This document shows positions 22,458-33,866 of a stretch of 64,000 nt of DNA, piece after piece. Position numbers and translations under genes: made by a program. The number at the start of each line of letters is the position of its first letter. Position 1 is the stretch's first letter. Below the pieces are notes generated by a model. That model was given only the letters and a program-made list of their open reading frames with translations, had not been told where the DNA came from and did no database searches. This stretch comes from Tuctoria greenei (Eukaryota; Streptophyta; Magnoliopsida; Poales; Poaceae), in the NCBI GenBank assembly GCA_036927565.1, contig JAYESD010000001.1:44824064-44888063 (forward strand), in the 5' to 3' direction.

Positions 22458-24180
22458 ATTCTCCACGTCCAACTAATGGGCCGATCCAATTCTTCTTCTA
22501 GAAGGCCCATTTAATCGACCCAAGAAAATATGGCCCGAACGGAGCCAGAAGGGGTTCGGCTGAACCATACGGTCGGCCAACTCTCCCTTCGCGCCGTTCG
22601 CGTTCTGTTTTCTCGTGTTATCCTCCTCGATATCCTCCACAAAATCCTTGATGAAACGCATTGTTCCTCGCTTACTTTGATTTCAATAAAATGAACTTAC
22701 CGGTTCATCTAACATCGATAAAGTTCCCCCTTTAGTTTATTTTGTTGAATAAATAATTCAGGAAACAAGTGTGGGGGAAACATGTCCCCAAGTCACGAAA
22801 TCCCGACGTGAAAAATTAATGTTGCATATCAAAACACGTCGCGACCGAATGAGCAAAACGACCCGACAAAATAGAGCCACAGAAGAGCCACCAGGAGGTC
22901 GGTCGAACCCCCTGGTCGGCCGACCTATCTTCTGCACCATACGACTCCGTTTCGCTCCAAAAAATTGGTTTGTATTTCCTATCCCCACTTTTATGTGCTA
23001 CCCTACTATTTGAGTTGATTTCATATTTTCCATTGCATAACTAAAATGAATCAACTCAACAAATTGAAATAAAATTTGGTAGTCAAGAATTTGCTTAAGC
23101 TGAAAATTTGAATACTTTATATTTCAATTTATTACCTTGTTTATGATTCCCATAATTCAATAGGAAAAACACATCATCAAGGTATTTTACTAGTGTGATA
23201 TGGTAAATGAGTTCTTTAGAAATCATCCTTTTGCTTGAAATTGATTTTGACATTTGTAACTATTTGAAGTCTTGAACTTTGCCTAAATCTCTCATTGGAA
23301 ATTTATATACCCACCAAGGCCATATGATATATTCATTGAAAACCACAAGCATATGCCACTTTGCTTTTCATTGAACTTTGTCAAACCCGTGACCCAATTG
23401 AGTGACATGCATGAACTTTTTGAATTGAAAACTCTTGTGCACTCCATTCATGCAAAATTTCTCACATTGAGAATTTGCATCCATCGATTATCCATCCGCC
23501 AAAAAGAAACTCCATACAATACAAATGAAAGCCTCTCTAAAAATAAAAAGGAGTAGAAGGCATGGCTACAAGAAAAAAAATCATCCTCTCTTGAAAAAGA
23601 GTAAGATGCTCAAAAAAAGAAAAAAAGAAAAAAAAGTAGTAGCCATGTTTCATCCTTAAGAGAGAGCAAATTCATTTGAGTTATCACCTCGCCACTCCAT
23701 TCCATTCATGTGCACAAGAATTTTCCCTTCACTTTGTTCATTGCATAAGTCTCTCATATGATGAAGTTTTTGACTTAGTAACATATGAATTGCAAATGTG
23801 TGCCACATTCATCCCTACCAAGCTCCAGATATAGCCACTTTTAGTATAGGGACAAGAATTGGCAAAACATGCCATGGTGAGGACTCAAACACTTTGAGAT
23901 ATTTGAGAGGTTCCAATCAAGAAGGCAAGGACAAAAGTTCCTATGACTTTCAAATATAGCAATTGCCTAATCATTTCAGCAGGGAATGATCCAAGGGAAC
24001 TTCATTCTAACCGTTCCACTTTTCAAACACCCAAGATTGATGTGGTAGCCACATACACAAAGGGAATCCATGAATTCAAGTTTAAGTTGAAATATCTAGT
24101 ATCCTTATTTTCTACTTTATAGCAATTTCATGACAACACTCTAGTTCTTCTTGCCTTCACTCGAGGATGAGCAAAGGACT
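22458..24180 (+). other. C 3' region, no gene
   Basis: 1.7 kb with no credible ORF where Athila relatives often carry a 3' ORF. It keeps motif copies like those in the LTR: GGTTCGGCTGAACC at 22554-22567 and GGTCGGTCGAACCCCC at 22898-22913. An A-rich stretch (about 23570-23635) is flanked by inverted CATGGCTAC / GTAGCCATG. A degenerate hairpin precedes the PPT at 24153-24176. Confidence 0.7.
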
Positions 24181-24195
24181 AAATGTGGAGGAGTT
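24181..24195 (+). other. C polypurine tract
   Basis: AAATGTGGAGGAGTT directly before the 3' LTR start TGTTGATGG. Confidence 0.75.
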
Positions 24196-25425
24196 TGTTG
24201 ATGGTCCTTAAGTACCACATTTTGACCGTAAATTCAACTCATAATGTGCATAAAAGAAACACCAAACATAGTGGTAGGGTTATACACTAACCCAATTCCA
24301 CAAGTGTTGGTGTCTATTTGTATGCAGGTGAATTATTACCCAAAATACCAAAACATGCAGGGATGAATCCATGAAAATGGATTTCAACGAATCAGGCGAT
24401 GACATGTGGCAACACATGGATCAAATGGCCCACAAACAGAAAAATACGTAGAGATCCACTAGTGTTGCACCCATATATATCAAGAGGGGCCACCTGGAAG
24501 CCACCCGGAGGAAGCACTCCCCGAGGGGAGCCTTGACCATGTCGTCCGAACCCCCTGGTCATCCAACCTATTCCTAGGGCCAAACTCGGTCAAACGACAC
24601 GTGTTGGCTCCTCCCGACTCCCTGAAGTCAATGGTGACTGATTCGCGCGTTAATTGTGGCGGGAACCGACCCTTCTCCACCTATAAATAGACCCCCTCAC
24701 CTCACTTCTCACACACACCAAAAGTTGAGAATAGTGCTACACTCCAAATGTTTAGAGTAGTCCTAGAGGCTGCCAAAGTAGAAGGAGAGTGTGGTGAAGA
24801 GTCTAGGAGAAGGAGGCTTGGGCTTGTCAAGTCCCTCTTCTACACTTGTACCCCTACAAAAGTTTTACTCAATCAAGTAAGCCTTTGTGAATTCAATACA
24901 AGTTTGATCTTTTTTATTCTTAGTAGTTTGCACAATTAGTTACTTGTGGGTTCACTGCTTTAATGCATTAGAGGCTCTAGTTGTAGCTTTGTGTTCGAAA
25001 CAACTAGAGTAGTGATTTAGAATGTAAGCGTGGTGCTTAGGTTATAAATCATCAGTGGATATCTCGTAGACCCACGGATTGAAGAGGTAGGCAGTAGGTG
25101 GTGACAACCCTATTTGTCCTTCGTAATCCTCCACATTCGGCTATGCCATAGGCTCTTGGCGGGAGTCATCCTAGTATTGCTTGGAGTAAGCCCGTGCCCG
25201 AAGCAAGCATCTACTGCAAACTACCTTGAATTAGGATCAATACTTTGAATTCCTCTCTGTTCCTTGCCTACCAAACAAATTTGTGTCCTTGGGTGAGCTA
25301 GTTCGAAAGATTAGCACACAAGTTCTTTGGATTCGATACCCTTGGGAATACTCTTTAAGGGGAAGTGCTACAACGGTATTTCCGTGCGCTTGCGGATAAC
25401 TCTATGGTGTTAAGAAATACCAACA
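24196..25425 (+). repeat. C 3' LTR
   Basis: 1230 bp, collinear with the 5' LTR with a few percent substitutions and small indels. TATAAATA at 24682-24689. Confidence 0.95.
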
Positions 25426-25430
25426 TGTGG

Positions 25431-25739
25431 CAGGGGTGATCTGAAGCTTGGTGCGTTGAACGGGCGGCCACAAAACATCAGCGGTCGTGTCGGTGGCTGC
25501 CACCTTTGATCGGAGGTGATCAATACACGATATGGTACTTTTGTGGAACTCCACCACTGCTGCCCTGCGAAGCACGCCTCTTCTTATCAGCCACTAGCTC
25601 GCATGTTGCATCCTCTTGTACAATCGTTGCATTGAAAAATTCATTGAATGTGCCGCAATTGAACAAAGCGAGCTTGCCCTTCATTTTAGCATTTAAGCCT
25701 CGATAGAAACACTCTGTTTCTTCTCCTCTGTGTTCATAT
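25431..25739 (-). pseudogene. O gag middle segment
   Basis: Short O remnant between insertions C and D. Translated on the minus strand it encodes a gag segment with GLNAKMKGKLALFNCGTFNEF, an acidic/basic linker, and a glycine/serine-proline tail leading towards the zinc knuckle at 16600. It is out of frame with the preceding gag because of an apparent 2-nt insertion near 25712, and has two stops before the C boundary. Its order and sense fit between 48484 and 16659 and nowhere else. Confidence 0.75.
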
Positions 25740-25997
25740 TGAAAGTGGATCTAGGAATCCCTTGTGGGTTTTGGATGATTTATGACAAGCAAATGAGATC
25801 CTAACCACATTGTTGAGATGAGCACAGGTTCTAATGAGAAAATGAGCAAGGTGCCAAAAAGAAAGGAAAATGAGGAACAATGCGAAAAAGAGCTCAAGAA
25901 ACAACTGTAGTAGATCATTGTGTATGGAGTGTGTTATGGAAACACACCCCAAGAGCTCAAGCACAAATAATCACACACATTGCACATATTTATACAG

Positions 25998-26484
25998 GAC
26001 CGGACTAGTCCGACTGACCCCGAACTAGTCCAATATCTTTCTGCACAAGATCGGACAATTCCGATATCACCACGGACTAGTCCAATATCTCGCCGACTAG
26101 AATCGGACTAGTCCTCCCCAGTGCGGACTAGTCCCCCAAACACCTCACAAGTTGCACAAAATCGGACAAGTCTGATCACACACCGGACTAGTCCGATATC
26201 TTTCTGATGTCAACCGGACAAGTCCGATATTAGCACGGACTAGTCCGAAAAAACCTCTGACCTAAATCGGGAAAGTCCTCCAAGTGCGGACTTGTTCCAA
26301 ATTCACTTAGGGTTTCTCATATCCGGACAAGTCCGATGTTTATCGGACTAGTTCGAAGATTTCCAGAACTAAATTCGGACAAGTCCGCTTTCAGCCGGAC
26401 TAGTCCGATATTTCGGGACACCTAGAGTTTGCTACACTCAGCACACTGGACTAGTCCGGTGTCCACTACGGACTAGTCCGATCT
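25998..26484. repeat. Palindrome array in D LTR (CGGACTAGTCCG family)
   Basis: Irregularly spaced copies of CGGACTAGTCCG, a perfect 12-bp palindrome, and of its variant TCGGACAAGTCCGA, often with GATATC next to them. I count roughly eighteen here plus two at 27170-27212. Spacing is variable (about 12-45 bp), unlike a satellite or CRISPR. Confidence 0.88.
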
Positions 26485-26518
26485 TTCTAAACCCTAAAAA
26501 TTACTTTTGGGAACCCCA

Positions 26519-26526
26519 TATAAATA
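26519..26526 (+). promoter_or_regulatory. D LTR TATA box
   Basis: TATAAATA about 40 bp after the last palindrome of the main array. The same is found at 47701-47708 in the 3' LTR. Confidence 0.72.
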
Positions 26527-27296
26527 GGTGTACACGACCCATCTTCCAAATCTCTCGCCCCCTGTGCCATCACAGCTCCCAAGAGCCTAGAAAACACCTC
26601 TCTCCACGAAATCAAATGCAACAAAGATCAATCCCTTGAGGATACACTTTGGATCATTAGAGAGACATGGTTCATCACTCATTGAGCTCTTGGTTTGATT
26701 CCCAAACACACTCATGTGGTTTTCATTGTGATCTTTCAAGTGTGTTCTTGGTGGTGTTCATATTGTAATCTTGGGGAGCCCTCAACGTGTGAGAAGGCCC
26801 CTTGAATTTGGTTATTTGCCCTTTGTGATTAGTGAAGAGGATTGTCCTTCGTGGCGATCCGACGAGGGTAGGGTTGGAGAAGACCCGGTCCTATTTTGGA
26901 CTCCTCAATGTGGATGTAGGTTGCCTCTGTGGGAACCGAACCACGGGATAAAGTGCTTGTGTTCTTTCTTTGCACACATTGTTCTTACACTTCATACATA
27001 TCTAGGGTTTCAACCAATCTCATTCACTTTACGTTGAAACATTGAATATAAGATTAACTTGTGGTACATCCCAATTTATAATTGTGTAACACTTCAATTA
27101 AAAGTATATTTCCGCTGCATACATCCTAGGATCAAGATAATTGATCAGATTTGATAAACCTAGTCTGTATACACTGGACTAGTCCGCACTCGACCGAACT
27201 AGTTCGGTATCTCAATGTTTGATCTGGTTGTTAAGTGTTGCAGGTTCGACAGAAAATCAAAAAAGGCCTATTCACCCCCTCTTGGACACATTCAAT

Positions 27297-27308
27297 TGGT
27301 ATCAGAGC
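27297..27308 (+). other. D primer-binding site, tRNA-iMet
   Basis: TGGTATCAGAGC two bases after the LTR, a full 12-nt match to the initiator tRNA-Met complement. Confidence 0.92.
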
Positions 27309-27345
27309 AGGTTCTTCAAAAGGAGACTAATCGCTCGAAGAGATC

Positions 27346-29766
27346 ATGTCGGACATGAAGGACGTACACAAGAGCAACAACCAAGAGAAGGTTGATGAAG
27401 ACAAGAACCAAAAATTGGAGAGGCTCCTCGAGGCCATTCAAGACTTCGAGGATGACGATGAGGAGACGTTGGAACTAAAGGCGCTCCTAAGGAAGAAAAC
27501 TCTTTCCAAGGGAAAAGTAAAGATTGAAGATGAGAAGAAGAAGAAGGGTAGTAGTCACACCGACTACTACCAATATCCTTTTAATTATGATTGCCTAAAT
27601 TCTAACAACAATCATTATCTATCTATTCCACTTGGAAAAGCCCCACACTTTGACGCCAATGACTACTCAATGTGGAGGCAAAACATGAAAATGCATTTGA
27701 TTTCTCTCAATCCAAGTTTGTGGCACATAGTATGCACAGGAATAGACATCCCGAATGATGATGAGGAGCTCACACCTAGCCAAGAGCAAGCAATCCATCA
27801 AAATGCCCAAGCTGCTACAGTCATTACTTCATCACTCAGTCATGATGAGTTTACAAAGGTGGATGGACTCGAGATCGCAAAAGAGATATGGGATACATTG
27901 CAAACCGCACATGAAGGCGATCGTCATGTGCGAGAAGCAAAAATCGAGACGATTGAAGGTGAGCTGGGAAGATTCACCATCGAAGAAGATGAGTCACCAC
28001 AAGATATGTACAACCGACTAAAGACGCTCATCAACAAGGTGCGAGCATACGGAAGCAAGAAGTGGAATGACCACGAGGTGGTGAAGCTCATTCTTAGAGC
28101 CTTCATGCCTCACAATGTTACCTTGTGCTCAATTATACGAGAAAGCCCTGGGTACAAGAAGATGACCCCGGATGAGCTACTTAGGAAAATCATCAACTTT
28201 GAGATTATGGAAAAACAAGCCAAAAATGTTAAGGAGATTGCCGATCTCACCTCGGCAAAGAAGAAAGGGGTGACTCTAAAGTCCACCCTTAAGCCCTTGT
28301 CTAAAGAAGCTCGAGAAGCTCAACTAGAAGAAGACGGTGATGATGAGAGCAGTGACTTGGATGAAGATGACATCATACTATTCATGAAGAAATTCAAGAG
28401 AATGATGAAGAAGAGACAAGGGGCTAAATCGAGTGAAGGGAAGTACAAAGAAAAATCAAGACCGAAGTTGAGGCGGGCATGCTATAATTGTTGTGAGTAT
28501 AGCCACTTTATAGTTGATTGCCCATATGAAGAGAACAAGAAGAAGACCAAAGAAGCGAAGCCTCAACCCAATAAGTTCTTCAAGAAGAAGAAGCAAGCTG
28601 AACAAGCGCATCTTGGGAAAGAATGGGAGTCAAATGATGAGTCCTCATCCGAAGAAGAAGAGGAGATGGCTAACATAGCCATCGAAAAGACATCCATGAA
28701 GTCCACTCTCTTCCCCACTCTTGGCACACCAAAGGGGAATGACACTTACCTCATGGCAAAGAAAGGTAAACACAAGGTAACTACCAAATCCTCTTTCGTG
28801 CATTGCTATTCTAGTGATAGTGAAATTGATAGTGATAATGAAGATATGCTAATTGGCTTATATAAGAAAACAACCGCTAAAATGAAATTTTTACTTGATC
28901 AACTTGTTGAGAAGGAGAAGTTGATAAACCGTCAAGAAGACATGCTTATCTTCCAAAAGGAGGAATATGTTGAACTTGACAAGCTTCTAGGATTTGAAAA
29001 GGAGCGAAGCAAGTCACTAGAGCTTGAGTTAGCTTCAAGCAAGGAAGCTTTCTTGGAGTTAAGCGACTCAAATGCTACAATCAAGGATGAACTTGCTAAC
29101 CTAGTCAAGGTTAACAAGATCCTTGAAGTGCAAGTTGAGTCACTCAAGCAAAGTGACCCTTCATCTTCTTCAAGCTCACCTTCTCAACCCCTTAAAACTT
29201 AAACTGCTTCTACTTGTACATGTGGTAAAGTTGACACCAGTTTGAAAGACAAGTCAACCTCTACCAAGGATAAGCATCCTGCCCAAAGTGGCATATTTGA
29301 CAAGGAGAAGGTCAAATATGCACGTAGTGCATACTTGGCCACAAGACCTCCTAATGTCAAATATGGCATTGGGTATTCCTATGGTGGAAAGCAAAAAGCT
29401 AGAAGCCATAAGAATGACAAGGAAATCATTACCTTTGTAAAGGGAAGACCCTCTCAAACTAGAAAATCCAAAGTTAACACATCCAACACACATAATCACC
29501 GGACTAGTCCGGTTGGGACACAGACAAGTCTGGTCCCCCGGACAAGTCCGATCTCCCGGACTAGTCCTATATATAAACAACAACAGTTGCTTTTTAGAAC
29601 CTTTGATGCATCTTATGTTTTCATGAGAAGTAATTTTGGTAAAGTTTATGCTCATTATGTTGGGCCATGCCATGGAAACACCAAGTCTCATGTGTGGGTG
29701 CCTAAATCCGTTGTGACTAACCTAAAAGGACCCAAGCAAGCTTGGGTACCTAAAACCAAGGCATGA
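27346..29766 (+). pseudogene. D gag (one internal stop)
   Basis: Frame open from the ATG at 27346 to 29766, broken only by a TAA at 29200-29202, so about 806 residues in total. In order: charged N-terminus, copia capsid domain (FDANDYSMWRQNMKMHLISL, LETAHEGD-like region, YNRLKTLINKVRAYG), acidic/lysine-rich linker, one zinc knuckle CYNCCEYSHFIVDC at about residue 379, and a long coiled coil (residues about 500-600). After the stop comes a tail ending KQAWVPKTKA, a Sirevirus gag signature also present in X. The tail includes RTSP repeats encoded by copies of the LTR palindrome. Confidence 0.88.
29499..29572. repeat. LTR-type palindromes inside D gag
   Basis: CCGGACTAGTCCGG (29499-29512, a perfect 14-bp palindrome), then ACAAGTCTGG, CCGGACAAGTCCGA and CCGGACTAGTCC, followed by TATATATAAACA. 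In frame they encode a run of R-T-S-P units. These are the same motif variants as in the element's LTR. Confidence 0.88.
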
Positions 29767-29769
29767 TTT

Positions 29770-30317
29770 GTTTTGTAGGCCTATTCCTTCGGTGGATCAA
29801 AATGGATGCTAGGCAGTGGCTGCACCAAACATATGACTGGAGAAAGAAGAATGTTCATTGAGTATGAAGAAAATGAGGATCCAAGCGAGGGCATCTATTT
29901 TGGGGACAATAGTCAAGGAAAGGTGCTCAGTACCGGTAAAATTGCCATATCATCTAAACATACTCTTTCTCATGTGCTACACGTTGATTCCTTAGATTAT
30001 AACCTGTTGTCCATATCTCAATTATGTGACAAAGGTTATAATTGCTTGTTCACTAATGAGGGTGTGACCATCTCTAGGAGGAGTGATTGTTACATTGCAT
30101 TCAAGGGTTTGTTAAAGGGAAAGCTTTACTTTGTTGACTTCAACAAAGATAAAGCCGAACTTGACACATGCTTGATTGCAAAGACCAACATGGGTTGGCT
30201 GTGGCATAGACGGCTAGCGCATGTTGGTATGAGGAATCTTCAAAAACTCCTCAAGGGCGATCACCTCCGAGGTTTGAAGGATGTTGTTTTTGAGAAAGAC
30301 AGGCCTTGTAGCGCGTG
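29770..30317 (+). pseudogene. D pol: protease and pre-integrase domain
   Basis: Frame begins after a stop at 29782-29784. Open reading resumes at SFGGSKWMLGSGCTKHMTG. In copia proteases the active site is D-S-G-C; here it is GSGC, so the catalytic Asp is lost (X keeps DSGC at the matching site). The pre-integrase zinc module follows (LWHRRLAHVGM ... CSAC). The gene is then cut by X within CSAC, and the TSD of X (GCGTG) duplicates those codons. Continues at 42545. Confidence 0.88.
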
Positions 30318-31667
30318 TGAAAGCATCTAGGCCCCCCTCATGTAGTATGGTTTTGGTGATTAATGACAACCATTGAACTTTACTAATGAATTTGTGAATG
30401 CAAGGTCCCCATAAACACTCAATAAGATGAAATGATCATGTCATTGGAGACCCATAGATACTCAACTTTCGAGATCAAATTCATGAGATAAAGACAAGAT
30501 GTGAAGGCTCTATGTCTAAGTCACTCAATCAAAAATTGACAACGTACAATGCTTAAGAATCATCAGAGAGCCTTGTGGAACAAATGTCTAAGAGGTTTTT
30601 CGAGCAAGACACAAAAGATTCACTCAAGACAACTCGTAGCAAACAAAATCAACTCACCGGATCAACCGATGATTTCCAAAATGAACACATCTGAAGAAAA
30701 AGACCTCAGACAAATGAACTCACCGGATCATCCGATGTGAAGGGCTCAACAACATCGGTGCATCAGTACAGTTTGCAGTACAATTGGAACAAGTGAAGCA
30801 CCGGATCATCCTATGTGCAGACTTACACACATCGGTTGATCACCCCAGTAAGCATCAAGATCAAGCAAATTCTGGAGGAAGAGCCACCGGATCATCCGAT
30901 AAGAAGACTGGGGGCAACATCGGTCGAATAACGGTAATATCTGACACAATGACGTCAGCCAAAGTAATTACACCGATGATAACTAGAGGGGAGACATCTG
31001 ATCATCCGGTGTTCACAGTAAAGTTCTGTCAGCCTACTTTTCCAACGACTATTTTAGTTAAGCTGGCTATAAAACCTCTCTAACCCAGTCATTTCGAGAA
31101 GTCTTGATCACCTGAAGCCAACTACACATCCAAGAGCATTCAAGACTATAGAGCATACATTTCCACACTTTTAGATCATTTGTAATAGGCTAGAGAGAAG
31201 CTTGTGTGCGTTCTTTCTTTGTGATTGAACTCTCTAGGCTAGTGAGAAGTTGAAGAAGATCGTTCCAGAGCTTGCCAAGGTGTGTGTGGAAGCCCGGAAC
31301 ATCGAAGGTTGTACAAGGCTTGAGCTCCACCTTGCCGGAGATGGCGAACGGAGAAGAATAGTGAAGACTCCATTGTCTCGGTGACATTGGAAGTGGCAAA
31401 ACCCTTCGGTGGGTGCCACAACGTGGACGTAGGAAGATCCTTGCGATCTTGCCGAACCACGGGATAAACCTTCGTGTCCCCTAGCATTTGCATTTCTCTC
31501 CCTCTCTTTACATTATGCAATCTTTACTTCACAAGTTATATCTACATTGATTGCATAGTTAGAACCGCATTGGGAATTGGGCTTAAGTAGTTCGTTTTTT
31601 TAATTGCCTTAAAATTTGAAAGAAAGCCCAATTCACCCCCCCCCTCTTGGGCGCTTCGATCCTTACA
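30318..31667 (+). repeat. X 5' LTR
   Basis: TGAAAGCATC to CCTTACA. U3 (30655-31015) has copies of CACCGGATCATCCGATG and ACATCGGTtgATC. Lacks 17 bp present in the 3' LTR near 41551-41570. Confidence 0.96.
31068..31074 (+). promoter_or_regulatory. X LTR TATA box
   Basis: TATAAAA in GGCTATAAAACC, about 55 bp after the last CATCCGG motif. Conserved in the 3' LTR. Confidence 0.7.
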
Positions 31668-31669
31668 AT

Positions 31670-31681
31670 TGGTATCAGAGC
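31670..31681 (+). other. X primer-binding site, tRNA-iMet
   Basis: TGGTATCAGAGC two bases after the LTR. Confidence 0.93.
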
Positions 31682-31727
31682 AAGGTTGCTCATAGGATCA
31701 TTCTAGCTTCACCGCTAGAGAGCAAAA

Positions 31728-33852
31728 ATGGCCAAGGTTGGGGGTTCGGTTCCTATCTTCGAGGGCAATAATTTTGCCTATTGGAAATCACGCATGCGCG
31801 CTTACCTTGAGGCTATTGCCCCCGAAGTTTGGGAAGCAACTCATGCAGGATATGGAGAACTTAACTATGTGGGTGATCAAGTTAAGTGGGATGCTAAGGC
31901 TAGGAATGCTATTTATGAATGCATAAGTCAAGATGTCTTCTCTAGGATTGCTAGTAAGGAGAAAGCTTGTGAAATTTGGGCTTGTTTGATAGAAATCCAT
32001 GAGGGCTCATCTCGTGTAAAGGAACTTAAATATCACATGCTCAAAGCTAAATATGATGAATTTAAGATGCTTCCTCATGAAAATGTTAATGAAATGTTCA
32101 CGCTTAAATGTTCTTATTGAGGAAATTAATGCTCTTGACATTGCGTCTCTTGGCAAGGGACTTATTAACCGCAAGATCCTCATGCTCCTTCCCAAGCCGA
32201 AGTACAACATCATCAACTCCATGCTCCAAAAGGAATCACTTGACAACATTGAAGTTTCGGAGCTCATTGGAGAAATACACGCTCATGAGATGAGTGTACT
32301 TGGGATGATGGAGCAATCATTATCAAAAACAATTGCTCTAAAGGCCTCCACCAAGAAGACAAGCTTCAAGAAGAAGAAGGTGGTTGAGCCTAGCTCAAGT
32401 GAAGAAGAGCAAGCGTCAAGTGAAGATGACGATGATGAGCTTGCCTTGATGATGAGAAAGTTCTCACGCTTGAACTCCAAGATCACCAAAAAGGGATACA
32501 CCTTTGATCCCAAGAAGAAGGCATTTCTACCAAGAAGAGACGATCGCAAGATATGCTACAATTGTGGAGATCAAGGCCACATCTCCTATGATTGTCCAAA
32601 ACCGGACAAAAGGAGAGAGAACTACAATGGCAAGCAACGCAAGCTTGAAGAAAGTGATGATGATGATGAAGAAGCCAAGCCCAAACCAAGATCCTTTGGG
32701 AAGAAGAAGCAAGACAAGGGCAAGAAGGCAAGACTCTTCCCAAAGAGAAGAAGTGGTCCACAAAAGGTGTTTATGTGTGAGGCAAATGAATGGGTCACCG
32801 ACGAAGAAACAAGTGATGAAGAGAGTGAAGAAGAAGAAGAAAGCTTGGCCGGCCTTGCCATTGCCAACCATGATGACTCACCTCTTCCTCCACCACCCAT
32901 GTGCCTCATGGCTAAAGGTAACACCAAGGTATGTGACGACTCTAGTGATGATGAGCTTTCCCCCGATGATTTAACTTCTTTGATTAATGAATACCATGCT
33001 ATCATTAAGAGAGAGAAGAGTAAGGTTAAAACTCTTGAAGAAGTTCGTGCTAAACTTGAGAGTGCTAACCTTGATTTGCTTGACAAGTATGAAAGCATAC
33101 TTAAAGAGCATGACACGCTCAAATCTAATGTCAAGCAAATTGAGGAAGAAAATGCTAAAATCAAGGTAGACAATGATGAGCTCAACATAGCACACCAAAC
33201 TCTCTTGGAGGAACACAACAAGCTAACTCAAGAATACCAAACACTTAACATTGCTCATGACATGCTTGATCAAGAGTTAAAAGATGCAAAGAAACAAACT
33301 CTTAATGATAAGATATCCATTACTTCGCATGTATCTAATGTCTTGGACAAGTCTTTGTCTTTGAAAGCTAATGCTAGGGAGAAGGACTTGTTGGAAGAAA
33401 TTGAGAGTCTCCGCACTAGTGTGGCTAGACTTTCAAAAGGTGAAGTCAAGCACAAGGAAATCCTCTTCCAACAAGCAAAAGCCTTCAACAAAAGAGGACT
33501 TGGATCCTTCCCGGTGCCCAACAAAGGAAAGGTGCCCTCACCGGAGCTTAGAACAAGCTTCATCAAGGAAGTTGGTTCTTATTGCCAACATTGTGAGGTC
33601 ACCGGTCACCACACAAGGGAGTGTCCTCTTCCTAACCGACCTTCACCTAAATTGCCTACTAACTACAAATCTATTTTTAGTGATCGCTATTATCTTCTTA
33701 GCAAAGTGAATGGCAAGGCGAAAGCTAGGTTCATTGGCAAAGACATGAAGAGCATGAAGGGGAAGCTCCCCAAGCAACTTTGGGTCCCAAAGACACTTGT
33801 ATCTCACATACAAGGACCTAAGTTGGCTTGGGTGCCTAAAGTCAAAAATTAA
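31728..33852 (+). pseudogene. X gag (single frameshift)
   Basis: ATG at 31728 (MAKVGGSVPIFEGNNFAYWK). The capsid domain runs in the first frame to about 32105 and then continues in a second frame (LNVLIEEINALDIASLGKG) to the stop at 33850. The break is near 32100-32115. It is the only lesion seen in gag, about 707 codons in all. Features: FEGNNFAYWKSRMRAYL (copia gag), lysine-rich linker with acidic runs, zinc knuckle CYNCGDQGHISYDC at about 32554, long coiled coil at 32980-33440, a second knuckle CQHCEVTGHHTREC at about 33583, and the tail LAWVPKVKN. A long coiled coil and two CCHC boxes are typical of Sirevirus gag. Confidence 0.9.
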
Positions 33853-33866
33853 CTTCATGTGTGTAG

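Larger units (their letters stand above)
16665..25425 (+). mobile_element. Element C: Athila-like Ty3/gypsy with pol
   Basis: Plus-strand element in O's gag. TSD TGTGG at 16660-16664 and 25426-25430. LTRs 16665-17889 and 24196-25425, ends TGTTGA...CCAACA. Perfect 18-nt tRNA-Asp primer site. The order gag, protease, RT, RNase H, integrase, then 1.7 kb without ORF, then PPT fits Athila/Tat elements, and the RT motif FMDDFSVYG is the Athila form. The polyprotein is broken by several frameshifts and stops. Confidence 0.94.
25740..27294 (+). repeat. D 5' LTR
   Basis: 1555 bp, TGAAAGTGGATC to CACATTCA. U3 carries about twenty copies of a GGAC-TAG/AAG-TCC palindrome family. TATA box at 26519-26526. 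Confidence 0.95.

Noticed and set aside
25998..26484. Regular-looking repeats that could suggest a CRISPR array
   Set aside because: Units are 12-14 bp palindromes with irregular spacing, lie inside a duplicated LTR, and the genome is eukaryotic.
32622..33221. 199-codon serine/leucine-rich minus-strand ORF
   Set aside because: Lies opposite X gag; its composition mirrors the acidic/serine coiled-coil coding strand.
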